From contig CAILLK010000128.1 of NCBI GenBank assembly GCA_903835005.1, positions 1-64,000 on the forward strand: a DNA stretch of 64,000 nt, in the 5' to 3' direction. Position 1 is the first letter of the stretch. Every line of letters begins with the position of its first letter. Below, piece by piece: positions 53,370 to 62,925 of the stretch. The position numbers and the translations under genes are program-made. Source of the stretch: an uncultured Bacteroidota bacterium. GTDB taxonomy: Bacteria; Bacteroidota; Bacteroidia; Chitinophagales; Chitinophagaceae. Below the pieces are notes generated by a model. That model ran no database searches. It saw only the letters and a program-made list of their open reading frames with translations, and was not told the origin of the DNA.

Positions 53370-54851
53370 CTATATTTTAGTTAGCTCATCCGGGTCCCTG
53401 TCCAGAAACCGCTCTGCAGCCATTAGTTTTTCATGCATAATCTCATCATGAGCCATAAACGATACTTCCTTTCTGAATGCATTGAAAACATTTTCCAGCG
53501 CCGGCGAAGAGGTAAGCGGCCTGCGCAGCTCCAGCGCCTGGGCGGCAGCAAGCAGTTCTATTGCCAGTACCCGCTGCACATTCATCACCACCCTTCTCAG
53601 CTTTGTTACTGCATTGGCGCCCATACTCACATGGTCTTCCTGCCCGTTGCTGCTCACAATACTGTCTACAGATGCCGGAGTGCAGTATTGCTTGTTCTGG
53701 CTCACTATTCCGGCCGCAGTATAATGGGCAATCATAAAGCCGCTGTTAAGGCCTGCATGGGGCGTAAGAAAAGCAGGCAATCCCCTCTGCCCGCTGATCA
53801 TAAGGTAGGTTCTTCTTTCCGATATATTGGCCAGTTCTGCCATAGCTATCGCCAGAAAATCGGCATGGAGCGCCAGCGGCTGCCCGTGAAAATTCCCTCC
53901 GCTCATTATAGCGTCCTCCTCACTGAAAATGATCGGGTTGTCTGTAACGGAGTTAATCTCTGTTTCAACCACTCCTGTTACTGTATCAATCACATCGGCG
54001 GTAGCGCCATGCACCTGTGGTATACACCTGAAAGAATACGGGTCTTGTACCTGCTCCTTGGGCAATTGCTGGATCTGGCTGTCCGTCAGCAGCTTCCTGA
54101 TCCGCGCTGCTACAGCAATCTGACCTTTATGGGGCCGCACCCTGTGTATAGCCGCATTAAATGGCTCCCCCTTTACCATAAATGCCTCCGCCGACATTGC
54201 ACTGATCACATCTGCCCAAAGCATGAGCCGTTTTGCAGCCATAAGTGCCCATACCGAGTATGCCCCCATAAACTGGGTACCGTTAAGCAATGCCAGCCCC
54301 TCTTTGGCTGCCAGCGATACCGGCTGCAATCCTGCCAGTTTCAGTGCCTCTGCGGCAGCCATTTTGCTCCCTTTATACCTTACCCATCCTTTACCAAACA
54401 AAGGCAGGCTCATATGCGCCAGAGGTGCCAGGTCGCCCGATGCACCCAGCGATCCCAGTTCATACACTACAGGGGTTATGCCCAGGTTATAAAAGTCCGT
54501 CAGCCTGCCGGTAATCTCTGATCGCACACCGCTGTAGCCCTGGCTCAACCCATGCACTTTCAGCAACAGCATCAGCCGCACAATTTCATCCGGCACTTCA
54601 TCTCCCATTCCGCAGGCATGCGAACATACCAGGTTTTCCTGCAATTGCGCAAGGTCTTCACTATCTATTCGCACATTGCACAAAGCGCCAAATCCGGTAT
54701 TTATACCATAATAGCTTTTGCCGTCTGTAAGTTTGTTATCCAGGTAAGTCCTGTTTGCAGTAATCCGGTCAATTGCCGGTGCAGACAGGGAAATAAGATG
54801 ATTGCCTTTTTCCTTTAAAAGATCTATAGAAAGATGCTCAGGTAACTCCAT
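53370..54851 (-). CDS. hutH: Histidine ammonia-lyase
   Basis: 493 residues, normal full length. It converts L-histidine to urocanate and ammonia, the first step of histidine degradation. YYGINTGFGAL near 47-57 carries the catalytic Tyr, and GSLGASGDLAPLAHM holds Ala137-Ser138-Gly139, which cyclise to the MIO group. Also present: GLALLNGTQFM, QDPYSFRCIPQVHGA, DNPIIF and SNGQEDHVSMG. Other hut genes (hutU, hutI) are not adjacent. A perfect -7 element lies 16 bases before the ATG on the minus strand. Confidence 0.95.
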   Translation of the reverse strand: MELPEHLSIDLLKEKGNHLISLSAPAIDRITANRTYLDNKLTDGKSYYGINTGFGALCNVRIDSEDLAQLQENLVCSHACGMGDEVPDEIVRLMLLLKVHGLSQGYSGVRSEITGRLTDFYNLGITPVVYELGSLGASGDLAPLAHMSLPLFGKGWVRYKGSKMAAAEALKLAGLQPVSLAAKEGLALLNGTQFMGAYSVWALMAAKRLMLWADVISAMSAEAFMVKGEPFNAAIHRVRPHKGQIAVAARIRKLLTDSQIQQLPKEQVQDPYSFRCIPQVHGATADVIDTVTGVVETEINSVTDNPIIFSEEDAIMSGGNFHGQPLALHADFLAIAMAELANISERRTYLMISGQRGLPAFLTPHAGLNSGFMIAHYTAAGIVSQNKQYCTPASVDSIVSSNGQEDHVSMGANAVTKLRRVVMNVQRVLAIELLAAAQALELRRPLTSSPALENVFNAFRKEVSFMAHDEIMHEKLMAAERFLDRDPDELTKI

Positions 54852-54867
54852 AATAAATTTTGGGCTG

Positions 54868-54875
54868 CAAAGATA
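54868..54875 (-). promoter_or_regulatory. -7 promoter element of hutH
   Basis: TATCTTTG read on the minus strand, a perfect TAnnTTTG, 16 bases before the ATG at 54851. Confidence 0.6.
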
Positions 54876-54955
54876 ATTATTTCCAGGGGTAAATTATCTT
54901 AATTACCATATACTTATATGAAGGCAGGATATTTGGTCTAAGCCAATATACCGAT

Positions 54956-55486
54956 TCAATGCAGTTCCTGCCCGGCCATATCTTTTTCAATAATGGCTGA
55001 CAGGTCGCCCTCTATGGTAGTTTTAACACTTTCTGTAATCCTGCCGGCTTCCAGATCCCCTTTAAACAATATTATAGTAGGCACATTGGTGATCTCATAT
55101 CTTCTGTGCTCATATCCCGTAGTGGCTTTGTTGCGGTCTACCCCATACATGGTGAGCGATGCCTCGGGATAATGCGAAACCTGCAGAACCTTGGCCAGCT
55201 TTGGTATCAGGTCATGAGAGTCATCGCACCAGGTGCCCAGGAATACGACCATCCTGTATTGGCGCAGGTAAAATTTCAGCAGGTTCATAGCTTTCTCTCC
55301 CGGAACATACTCCTCAATCCCTTTCTTATACCAGGCAAAAGTAGGTTCTTTGGCAAGGTTCTCCAGGCTCACAACTCCGTTAAATATCAATCCGCCATCC
55401 ACTGTATCTTTCGTTTCCCGGTATAGTTTCTGCCCCATTGCAGTTATACTTATTATCATTGCAATCGTTAAAAATATCGTTTTCAT
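54956..55486 (-). CDS. Exported thioredoxin-fold protein with CDDS active-site motif
   Basis: 176 residues. The ATG at 55486 opens a Sec signal (TIFLTIAMIISITAMGQ); the frame extends 35 codons upstream with no reasonable start. The thioredoxin fold shows in MVVFLGTWCDDSHDLIPKLAKVL, with CxxS in place of CxxC, and in the cis-Pro segment NVPTIILFKG. A single active-site Cys fits monothiol or disulfide-isomerase-like chemistry, or a non-redox role. The -7 element TAAATTTG at 55523-55516 (minus) supports its own promoter. Confidence 0.82.
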   Translation of the reverse strand: MKTIFLTIAMIISITAMGQKLYRETKDTVDGGLIFNGVVSLENLAKEPTFAWYKKGIEEYVPGEKAMNLLKFYLRQYRMVVFLGTWCDDSHDLIPKLAKVLQVSHYPEASLTMYGVDRNKATTGYEHRRYEITNVPTIILFKGDLEAGRITESVKTTIEGDLSAIIEKDMAGQELH

Positions 55487-55515
55487 TTTCTGATTTTTTA
55501 TTCCACGCTGGTTCC

Positions 55516-55523
55516 CAAATTTA
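55516..55523 (-). promoter_or_regulatory. -7 promoter element of the thioredoxin-like gene
   Basis: TAAATTTG on the minus strand, a perfect TAnnTTTG, 29 bases before the ATG at 55486. Confidence 0.5.
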
Positions 55524-55605
55524 TCATAATCCGGTGAAAAAGAATTCTTAAGAATCAGTCCTAAACAATTAAAATCTTCGCCACAGCTCAATACATGTTC
55601 TATCT

Positions 55606-56172
55606 TTAAGGTGTAGTGATATGGCTTTGCTTTTGTATCTGATTCCTAATTATCACCAGTTTATTTCTCAGTTGCAGCAACGATTGTTTCAGGTCAATAG
55701 TTTCCACGTCCCTTTTATTTTGCACCTTCAGTTTGGCTTTAGCTCCCGACAGGGTAAAACCACGCTCCTTAACCAGGTGGTGTATTGCCTTTAGTTCCCG
55801 CACCAGGTCGGCGGTATAAAGCCTGTCGCCTTTTCGTGTTGTCCGCACGTTCAGCTTAAATTCGTTGGTCCAGAACCTTATGTGAGAGGTTTTTACACCA
55901 AAAAGTGCTGCCACCTCGCCTATCGAATAGTATTTCTTTTCGCCTTTCCAGTCTTCCGGAAATACAAAATTTTTAACCTCCTCTTCCTTTTCAGGCACCG
56001 GTTCCGGAACAGGAGTTGTTTCAGGTTCTGGCTCTGGTTCTGGTTCAGATGGGGTATTATTTTCAGGCAGGGCCACTTCTTCCTGCTTCTTTTTAGCACG
56101 ACTGTTGCCTACACCTTTTATCAGTTCAGGTACTTCTTCTTCACCAAAGAGTGTTATTATCTTAGCGCTCAT
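55606..56172 (-). CDS. MerR-family transcriptional regulator with Pro/Glu-rich N-terminal arm
   Basis: 188 residues. Residues 80-150 form a MerR winged helix: YYSIGEVAALFGVKTSHIRFW, TNEFKLNVRTTRKGDRLYTADLVREL and IHHLVKERGFTLSGAKAKL. Before it lies an acidic low-complexity arm (EPEPEPEPE and similar, 43-68); after it, a short helix for dimerisation. There are no effector-binding cysteines, so it is not a metal sensor of the classic kind. This form is usual in Bacteroidota; the targets are unknown. Confidence 0.88.
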   Translation of the reverse strand: MSAKIITLFGEEEVPELIKGVGNSRAKKKQEEVALPENNTPSEPEPEPEPETTPVPEPVPEKEEEVKNFVFPEDWKGEKKYYSIGEVAALFGVKTSHIRFWTNEFKLNVRTTRKGDRLYTADLVRELKAIHHLVKERGFTLSGAKAKLKVQNKRDVETIDLKQSLLQLRNKLVIIRNQIQKQSHITTP

Positions 56173-56225
56173 TCCTTTGGGTTGTAAAACAGATTTCTAT
56201 GCAAAGATGAATGATTTATAACAAA

Positions 56226-56265
56226 AAAAAGAAGTTGTCCTGAAAATAAAGGACAACTTCTTTTT
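56226..56265 (-). terminator. Strong intrinsic terminator after the PpiD-like gene
   Basis: Perfect 16-bp arms (56226-56241 and 56250-56265; core GAAGTTGTCCT) with an 8-nt loop. Read on the minus strand it continues in a T run. It ends the gene whose stop is at 56298. Confidence 0.9.
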
Positions 56266-56297
56266 ATAGTTTAAATTTTATCAATAAAGCCTGGCGA

Positions 56298-58490
56298 CTA
56301 AAAATTACCGGCATTATATTTTACATCTGCCTGGCGTATTACGCTTGGCTGCAATTGCTGGCTTATAGCGTTCCTTAACTGGCCCTGCTGCGACCTCTGC
56401 TGCTGTGGCGCAATCATATTCATCAGGTTGTCTGGCACTGCGCTGGCGCTGCGGTTCAATACCGTAATGAAATATACACCGCCATTGCCCTTTATGCCCG
56501 GAGAAAGCGTATTGGGCTGGAATGCAGTATTGAATGCATAACCGGTAAGCCTTGGCTCAAAACCCAAACCTGGTACACCGTTACCCAGGGTTGCCGAATC
56601 AGACTGCTGTACCGGCTGGCCGCTGGCCTGTGCAATAGCATCCAGTGAGCCGGAACTTCCGTATTTCTTGCTGATAGCTTCTGCTTTCTTTTCTTCACGA
56701 ACTTTCTGTTCCAGCATTGGCTTATTCGATTCATTCAGTTCGGCCAGGCCTTTGTCCTGAATAGCAGCCAGCTTGGCAACTACATAGCGCTGATCGCCCA
56801 ACTGGAACACGGGAGATATTTCGCCCAGCTTATGGTCATACATCCAGCGGATCACTTCGCGCGATGCTCCCAAGCCCGGAATAGTAAAGTTATTGATCTT
56901 CACATTCTCACCAAGCCTTTTATCCAGGCCCTGCTTTTTGATGGTAGCATCAAATTCTGCCGCAGTAGGGTTTTTGCCTGCAAACTCATTGGCTTTACCA
57001 TAAATTGCATTCACTGTGCTGTCGCTCGGCGCCAGGTTTTTGGCTACAGTAGCTATCTGAATTGATGGCCCTGTTCCTTTTTGCTCCAGAATTTCTATAT
57101 AGTGAATTCCATGATAAGCCTCGTTAGAAACTTTCACCTGTTTCTTTTCTCCTACTTTTCCTTCAAAAATAAAATCACCAAATTCTTTTGATATACCCGG
57201 CCGGTCGCGGAGGGTAAAGGTATATTCGCCGCCCTTAGCCTTGCTTCCTTCATCTTCTGAATATTTAGCAACAACTGAATCAAAGCTAACACCTGCCGCC
57301 AGCTCATGCAATGCGCTGTCCATTTTCATCTGTGCTGCGCTGTCGGTAGCAATGTCTTTACCGCGATCCTGGGTCCTTATTAATATATGCCTGGCTTTCG
57401 CACTATCCGGCAATGTTTTCCTGTCTATAATTTTAGTCATCCTGTATGCACCATTCTCAAAATAAGGACCATAAACGGTACCTACCGGGAGGCTGTTGAT
57501 GGTATCTGCAAAGCGCGACATAAAAGTGCGCTTATTTACATAAGCCTCATTGAATGAATTGGCATCATCCGATTTATTGTTTACAAAAGTCTTATTATCC
57601 TTGGCATTGGTGAATTCATCTTTGATCTGGGTCAGTTGCTCAATGCAACGTGCAGTATCAGCCGAAGAAGGAATAATATCGAACGATACATACTCTATGC
57701 TCCTGGTGGGCTGGTCATTTTCATACATACCCGGATGAGCCTTTATATAAGCCTTCAGGTCATCATCGGTAACCTTGATATCGTTATCGGCCACGCTGGA
57801 AAAAGGCACCTTAATATACCTCAGTGAGCACATGGAATTTTGTTCGGTAACGTTCTTTTTAGCCAGGTAGGTTGGCGAATAAACAGAACCGGCGAACAGT
57901 TCATTGAATTTATTTACCCTGCTCATGCGCAGTACATAGTCCTTTACCGTGTTCCACTGCTCCATTACTTTGCCCGTAGGGTCATATTTCGCAGGGTCTT
58001 CTGAGAATTGTTTTTCAAAATACTTTACGCGCTGCGGGTCGAACTGATTGGTTTGCGGGTCGGCAAAAACCTGCTGACCTTCGATCTGGAACTGGCGAAC
58101 CAGGGGGTCGGCATTTTCGCCATAGATGAGGTTTTTCTTCTCCTCTTCTGTAGTGAGGATTCCCAGCTTATCGCACTCTTCATTCACCACGGTTTCATAC
58201 ACCGTCATCTGAGCTACCTGCTCATCCATCTGCGCCCTGGTAGCCTCATCCAGCGGACGGCCCTTGTTGAACATGACATACAGCGTTTCATATTCCTTCA
58301 TCAGGTGCTGATAATCTTTAGGGTCAATTTTGGTGCCATTGATTTTCATTACACTCGAATCATGGCCGCTGAAGAAACTGGATATCGAGCCATTGCGGGC
58401 GTCGGATACTATAAAGCCTACTAGGGCAAGTGCAATTAATCCACCGGCTATTTTACCGAACCTGTTTCTGATAGTTAGTATGACAGACAT
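56298..58490 (-). CDS. PpiD-like membrane-anchored peptidyl-prolyl isomerase/chaperone
   Basis: 730 residues. One N-terminal membrane anchor (GGLIALALVGFIVSDA, about 15-30), then a SurA/PpiD N-terminal chaperone region beginning MKINGTKIDPKDYQHL. A parvulin (PpiC) domain lies at about 350-460: KARHILIRTQDRG, SFDSVVAKYSEDEGSKAKGG and FGDFIFEGKVGEKKQVKVS, ending GIHYIEILEQK. A second, degenerate rotamase-like part lies beyond 480. It helps fold exported and outer-membrane proteins on the periplasmic face. The -7 element TAAATTTG at 58532-58525 (minus) precedes it. Confidence 0.9.
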   Translation of the reverse strand: MSVILTIRNRFGKIAGGLIALALVGFIVSDARNGSISSFFSGHDSSVMKINGTKIDPKDYQHLMKEYETLYVMFNKGRPLDEATRAQMDEQVAQMTVYETVVNEECDKLGILTTEEEKKNLIYGENADPLVRQFQIEGQQVFADPQTNQFDPQRVKYFEKQFSEDPAKYDPTGKVMEQWNTVKDYVLRMSRVNKFNELFAGSVYSPTYLAKKNVTEQNSMCSLRYIKVPFSSVADNDIKVTDDDLKAYIKAHPGMYENDQPTRSIEYVSFDIIPSSADTARCIEQLTQIKDEFTNAKDNKTFVNNKSDDANSFNEAYVNKRTFMSRFADTINSLPVGTVYGPYFENGAYRMTKIIDRKTLPDSAKARHILIRTQDRGKDIATDSAAQMKMDSALHELAAGVSFDSVVAKYSEDEGSKAKGGEYTFTLRDRPGISKEFGDFIFEGKVGEKKQVKVSNEAYHGIHYIEILEQKGTGPSIQIATVAKNLAPSDSTVNAIYGKANEFAGKNPTAAEFDATIKKQGLDKRLGENVKINNFTIPGLGASREVIRWMYDHKLGEISPVFQLGDQRYVVAKLAAIQDKGLAELNESNKPMLEQKVREEKKAEAISKKYGSSGSLDAIAQASGQPVQQSDSATLGNGVPGLGFEPRLTGYAFNTAFQPNTLSPGIKGNGGVYFITVLNRSASAVPDNLMNMIAPQQQRSQQGQLRNAISQQLQPSVIRQADVKYNAGNF

Positions 58491-58938
58491 TACTTGTTGA
58501 TTATGATTTTTTTATTAAGGACGGCAAATTTATGGGAAATTTCCTGATTTTGTATCCTTATTCATTATTTATCCGGATTTATTTCGAATATAAAAAGTTG
58601 TGGTGGATGATAGTTCTTTATAAATATAATAATTCTATTGACAACAATTCTCTTAACAAAATTAATCTTGCATCTCTTATCAAGGTAAAAACCCAAACCC
58701 AAGCGGAATGCCGATAGAACTGCCATGCAATAATCATTTTAATATTCATTTTTCACAATATTTGAATATCAAAAAAATCAACTGAACCCATTATATATAT
58801 ACATCATCAAACTTGCACAAAGTTCCTGATAACTATAATCCAAAAGGTGTGAATTATGTAAATCACCGCTGAAGTATTGTAACGTTTATCCGATTTAAAG
58901 GGTCACCTTTACATTTATCTACCCGAAAAAATAATTTA
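58491..58938. other. AT-rich intergenic stretch between divergent genes
   Basis: Holds the PpiD-like promoter. A 61-codon frame at 58532-58717 has chance-like composition and overlaps that promoter. Nothing else is recognisable. Confidence 0.5.
58525..58532 (-). promoter_or_regulatory. -7 promoter element of the PpiD-like gene
   Basis: TAAATTTG on the minus strand, a perfect TAnnTTTG, 34 bases before the ATG at 58490. Confidence 0.5.
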
Positions 58939-59511
58939 TTGAAAATATTTATTAAATACATGGTAAGCGCCCGTTGCAAACTGGCAGTAAAAGAAGAGTT
59001 GAAAAAGCTCGGTCTTCACTTTATTCTGGTAGAGCTGGGAGAGGTGGATATTATGGAAACCCTGTCGAAAGACCAACTGGAGCAATTAAAACTTGCTTTA
59101 CTGAGTACCGGGCTTGAGCTGATGGATGATAAACGGGCAATACTGATAGAAAGGATCAAAACAACTATTATTGAAATGGTGCATCATTCAGATGGGGAAA
59201 GCAATGTTAACTTCTCTGATTTTCTGAGCAAAAAACTGGATCATAATTATACCTACCTGGCCAATTTATTTTCTGAAGTACAGGGAACAACCATTGAGCA
59301 GTTTATGATATCGCATAAGGTAGAACGGATAAAGGAACTGATTATATATGACGAACTGAACATTACTGAGATTGCCTGGAAAATGAACTACAGCAGTGTA
59401 GCACACCTTTCCAACCAGTTTAAAAAAGTTACCGGACTCACACCTACCCATTTTAAGCAGTTGAAAGATAAAAGGCGTAGCCCGATTGAAGATATAGGAA
59501 ACCAACAATAA
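58939..59511 (+). CDS. AraC-family regulator with metal-binding-like N-terminal domain
   Basis: 190 residues. The TTG at 58939 is chosen because family relatives begin KIYIKNMVCxRCK-like; an ATG at 58960 would cut that domain. Residues 1-75 look like a heavy-metal-associated (HMA) fold in which the CxxC is reduced to SARC (YMVSARCKLAVKEELKKLGL), so metal binding is doubtful. Residues 85-185 are an AraC double HTH: FSDFLSKKLDHNYTYLANLF, then IEQFMISHKVERIKELIIYD and LNITEIAWKMNYSSVAHLSNQF, KKVTGLTPTHFKQ. It lies 41 bases before the hybrid kinase gene and may be co-transcribed with it. Confidence 0.85.
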   Translation: MKIFIKYMVSARCKLAVKEELKKLGLHFILVELGEVDIMETLSKDQLEQLKLALLSTGLELMDDKRAILIERIKTTIIEMVHHSDGESNVNFSDFLSKKLDHNYTYLANLFSEVQGTTIEQFMISHKVERIKELIIYDELNITEIAWKMNYSSVAHLSNQFKKVTGLTPTHFKQLKDKRRSPIEDIGNQQ

Positions 59512-59552
59512 AAACAGAGATTAACTGCGTCAGTTAATATAAAAGGAGGAAA

Positions 59553-62423
59553 ATGGAAAGAACAAGATCGCATGAACCACAGTATGCGAGCAGTTTGATA
59601 GAAGCGAGCCCGGATCCATTGTTTGTAATAAGCAATGCAGGAAAGATCATTGACCTGAACCATGCAGCATCTGATATTACAGGTTACAGCCTGAAAAGCC
59701 TTTTTGACACCAATTTCAGTGATTATTTTACTAACCCGCAACAAGCGATTATACTTTATGAGCAGGGACTTACAAATGGATCTGTAACAGAAGCCCCCCT
59801 GTCGCTAAGGAATAAGGATGGCTTACTGATAGAATTAATTTTCAACGGTTCGGTTTATAAAGATGACAGCGGAAATATTTTGGGCCTGGTGGTGGTGGCA
59901 AGGGAATTAAGTATTGCCAATAAAGAACTCAGCTTTCAGAATGGTGAAAAAGAAAAAAGGGCGGCTGAACTGATTATAGCCAATAAAGAACTGGAGCACC
60001 AGAACGATATAAAAGAAAAAAGGGCGGCTGAACTGATCATTGCCAACGGCGAACTGGCATTTCAGAACGCGGAAAAAGAAAAACGGGCGGCCGAATTGCA
60101 TATAGCCAACAAAGAGCTTGCTTATCAGAATGACGAAAAGGAAAAACGGGCGGCTGAATTAATAATCGCCAATAAAGAACTTGCCTTCCAGAACGAAGAA
60201 AAGGGTAAACGTGCAGATGAACTGATCATTGCCAATAAGGAACTTGCTTTCCAGAATGATGAAAAAGAAAAACGGGCAGCAGAGTTATTTATAGCCAATA
60301 AAGAATTGCTGTTTCAGACCGGTGAAAAAGAAAAACGGGCGGCGGAACTGATGATTGCCGATAAGGAGCTCAACTTTCAGCACCAGGAAAAAGAAAAAAG
60401 AGAAATAGCCAGCAGGGAACTGGAGGCTTACAACAACAGTGTAAAATTAGCATCGCAATATGCCCGGAGCCTGATTGAAGCCAGCCTTGACCCCTTATTC
60501 ACCATCAGCCCGGAAGGAAAAATAACCGACATGAATAATGCTTCGGTTAACATTACCGGTAAAACCAGGGAACAATTGCTGGGAACTGATTTTTTCGACT
60601 ATTTCACTGAACCGGAAAAAGCACGGGAAGGCTACAAAGAAGTTTTTGCGAAAGGATTTGTAACAGACTATCCGCTGACGATAAGGGACCATAAACTTAC
60701 AGATGTACTGTTTAACGGCTCTGTGTACAGAGACACGAAGGGCAATGTGCTGGGTATTGTAGTAGTAGCAAGAGATATTACCGAGCAAAAAAGAATTGAG
60801 AAAGAACTTACAGAAGCTATAGTGATTGCAGAGATGGCAACAAAATTTGCAGAAGATGCAAAAATAAAAGCTGAAGCGGCAACCCTACTGGCTGAAGATT
60901 CGGTGAAATCGAAACAACAGTTTTTATCGAACATGAGTCATGAGATCAGGACTCCTATGAATGCCATCATCGGATTTACCAAAGTAATTTTAAAAACCGA
61001 ACTGACGGCCAAACAAAAAGAATACCTTACAGCTATAAAAATAAGCGGAGATGCATTGATAGTGCTGATCAACGATATTCTGGACCTGGCTAAAGTAGAT
61101 GCAGGTAAAATGACCTTTGAGCAGGTGCCTTTCAGAATGGCCTTATCTATTTCAGCAATGCTGCATATGTTTGAAACCAAGATCCTGGAAAAAAACCTGG
61201 AACTGGTAAAGGTTTACGACAAAAACATACCTGAAGTACTGGTTGGCGATCCGGTAAGGCTGCACCAGATTATACTTAACCTGGTAAGCAACGCTGTTAA
61301 GTTTACGGCTTCCGGTAAAATTACCGTAAGCGTTTGTATGCTGGAAGAAACTGAAGATAAAGTAAAATTAGAATTTGCGGTTACTGATACAGGTATCGGC
61401 ATCCCCGAAAATAAAATAGGAAGAATCTTTGACAACTTTCAGCAGGCATCCAGCGGAACTTCGCGGCTATATGGCGGCACAGGCCTGGGCCTGGCCATAG
61501 TGAAGCAACTGGTGGAACCCCAGGGAGGAAGCATAACGGTAACCAGTAAAGTAGATGAAGGTTCTGTATTCAGTTTCAGGCTGGATTTTGCAAAAACAAC
61601 CAATGACACTGAACCAATAGCTGAAATTATAGAACTTGATTCGGAAATAAAAAGTATAAAAGTACTTGTAGTTGAAGATATAGCACTTAACCAGTTGCTG
61701 ATGAAGACACTGCTGGATGATTACGGATTTGAACGCGATATAGCCGGGAACGGCAAAATCGCTATTGAAAAAATGCTGACAAATACTTTTGATATTATAC
61801 TCATGGACCTTCAGATGCCGGAAATGAACGGATTTGAAGCTACTGACTATATAAGGAACACCCTGAATTCAAACATACCGATTATTGCATTAACAGCCGA
61901 TGTAACAACAGTGGATCTTGCAAAATGCAAAGCAGTGGGTATGAATGACTACATAGCCAAGCCTGTTGATGAAAAACTTCTGTATAGCAAAATTGTAAGC
62001 CTGGTAAAAAAACCGGTTTCTATAAATTTCGCACCACCTGGTCCGGAAGACAATAAAAAGTATAAAAGCATTGACCTGGACTACCTGATACACAGGACCA
62101 AGTCTGACCCAGCACTGATGATGGAGATGATCTCCCTATACCTGGAGCAAACTCCACCACTAATAAAGATAATGAAACAGAGCCTGCTTGAAAAAGACTG
62201 GCCCTTATTGCAAGGCACCATACATAAAATGATACCCTCTTTTTCTATAGTTGGGATCAGTAGTAATTACGTGACTCTGGCAAAAAAAATTCAGGAATTT
62301 GCCCGGACACAACAAGAAACAGACGGTATTCCCGGTCTGGTGATGCAGATAGAAAACATTTGTGCTGATGCCTGCAGAGAACTGGAGACCGAATTACTGG
62401 CCATTAAAAATACCAACTCATGA
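59553..62423 (+). CDS. Soluble hybrid histidine kinase: PAS, coiled-coil repeats, PAS, HisKA, ATPase, receiver, Hpt
   Basis: 956 residues, no membrane helix. PAS1 (10-120), a coiled coil of eight exact 21-residue repeats (about 121-292; unit EKEKRAAELIIANKELAFQN plus one residue), PAS2 (305-415) closely related to PAS1, a short linker, HisKA with His463 in FLSNMSHEIRTPMN, ATPase with NLVSNAVKFT, VTDTGIGIP, GGTGLGLAI, a receiver with the acceptor Asp in IILMDLQMPEMNG, and an Hpt domain with the His in GTIHKMIPS. All phosphorelay stations are in one chain. The output may be the receiver encoded by the overlapping next gene. Confidence 0.93.
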   Translation: MERTRSHEPQYASSLIEASPDPLFVISNAGKIIDLNHAASDITGYSLKSLFDTNFSDYFTNPQQAIILYEQGLTNGSVTEAPLSLRNKDGLLIELIFNGSVYKDDSGNILGLVVVARELSIANKELSFQNGEKEKRAAELIIANKELEHQNDIKEKRAAELIIANGELAFQNAEKEKRAAELHIANKELAYQNDEKEKRAAELIIANKELAFQNEEKGKRADELIIANKELAFQNDEKEKRAAELFIANKELLFQTGEKEKRAAELMIADKELNFQHQEKEKREIASRELEAYNNSVKLASQYARSLIEASLDPLFTISPEGKITDMNNASVNITGKTREQLLGTDFFDYFTEPEKAREGYKEVFAKGFVTDYPLTIRDHKLTDVLFNGSVYRDTKGNVLGIVVVARDITEQKRIEKELTEAIVIAEMATKFAEDAKIKAEAATLLAEDSVKSKQQFLSNMSHEIRTPMNAIIGFTKVILKTELTAKQKEYLTAIKISGDALIVLINDILDLAKVDAGKMTFEQVPFRMALSISAMLHMFETKILEKNLELVKVYDKNIPEVLVGDPVRLHQIILNLVSNAVKFTASGKITVSVCMLEETEDKVKLEFAVTDTGIGIPENKIGRIFDNFQQASSGTSRLYGGTGLGLAIVKQLVEPQGGSITVTSKVDEGSVFSFRLDFAKTTNDTEPIAEIIELDSEIKSIKVLVVEDIALNQLLMKTLLDDYGFERDIAGNGKIAIEKMLTNTFDIILMDLQMPEMNGFEATDYIRNTLNSNIPIIALTADVTTVDLAKCKAVGMNDYIAKPVDEKLLYSKIVSLVKKPVSINFAPPGPEDNKKYKSIDLDYLIHRTKSDPALMMEMISLYLEQTPPLIKIMKQSLLEKDWPLLQGTIHKMIPSFSIVGISSNYVTLAKKIQEFARTQQETDGIPGLVMQIENICADACRELETELLAIKNTNS
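59913..60425 (+). repeat. Eight 63-bp in-frame repeats inside the hybrid kinase gene
   Basis: The Arg of each RAAEL-type block falls at residues 136, 157, 178, 199, 220, 241, 262 and 283, an exact 21-residue period, which equals three heptads. Confidence 0.9.
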
Positions 62424-62851
62424 AAAACGAGAAGATTAAATTGTTCCTGGTAGATGATGACGCATTGTTTTTAAGACTGCTGGAAATGGAATTTATGGAA
62501 CATGCAGATTTCACGATACAAACATTTGCTACAGGAGAACTTTGCCTTGGACATCTCTCTGTACATCCTGATGTAATTATTTTAGATTATCACCTGGATG
62601 GCATTGATAAGACCGCGATTAATGGTATTGAAACACTGGACAGGATAAAAGCCGTAAACCCGGAAATACCGGTAATAATGCTTTCCTCGCAGGACAAAAT
62701 TGATGTTGCCATCAACTGTATGCACCACAGGGCATTTGACTATGTGGTAAAAAGCGAAACCGCTTTTGTAAGGTTGCAGAAAATTATCACCACTATTTTT
62801 AAGTACAAAAAAATGGAAAAAGAGCTGAGCTGGTATATGGACAGGATGTGA
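62420..62851 (+). CDS. Receiver-only response regulator
   Basis: 143 residues: one CheY-like receiver with the acidic pocket Asp12-Asp13-Asp14 (LFLVDDDALF), acceptor Asp56 in VIILDYHLDG, Ser in IPVIMLSSQD and Lys in YVVKSETA. There is no output domain. The start overlaps the stop of the hybrid kinase gene by four bases (ATGA), so the two are translationally coupled. It is probably a phosphate sink or a protein-interaction output of that kinase. Confidence 0.92.
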   Translation: MKNEKIKLFLVDDDALFLRLLEMEFMEHADFTIQTFATGELCLGHLSVHPDVIILDYHLDGIDKTAINGIETLDRIKAVNPEIPVIMLSSQDKIDVAINCMHHRAFDYVVKSETAFVRLQKIITTIFKYKKMEKELSWYMDRM

Positions 62852-62925
62852 TTTCTTTCACTAGTAGCCTACCCTCCCTTATAATTCTTCCGGAAAGTTT
62901 ATTGCCTGGTTAATTCCGTTGAGAG

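Noticed and set aside
53433-54521. 362-codon plus-strand frame opposite hutH
   Set aside because: It is the antisense shadow of a clear histidine ammonia-lyase gene and is rich in His, Cys and Gln, as expected for a shadow frame.
58532-58717. 61-codon frame upstream of the AraC-type gene
   Set aside because: It overlaps the divergent PpiD-like promoter, is AT-driven in composition and has no recognisable features.
59913-60425. 63-bp repeats considered as a CRISPR-like or minisatellite array
   Set aside because: The repeats are contiguous, in frame and encode a coiled coil; there are no unique spacers.
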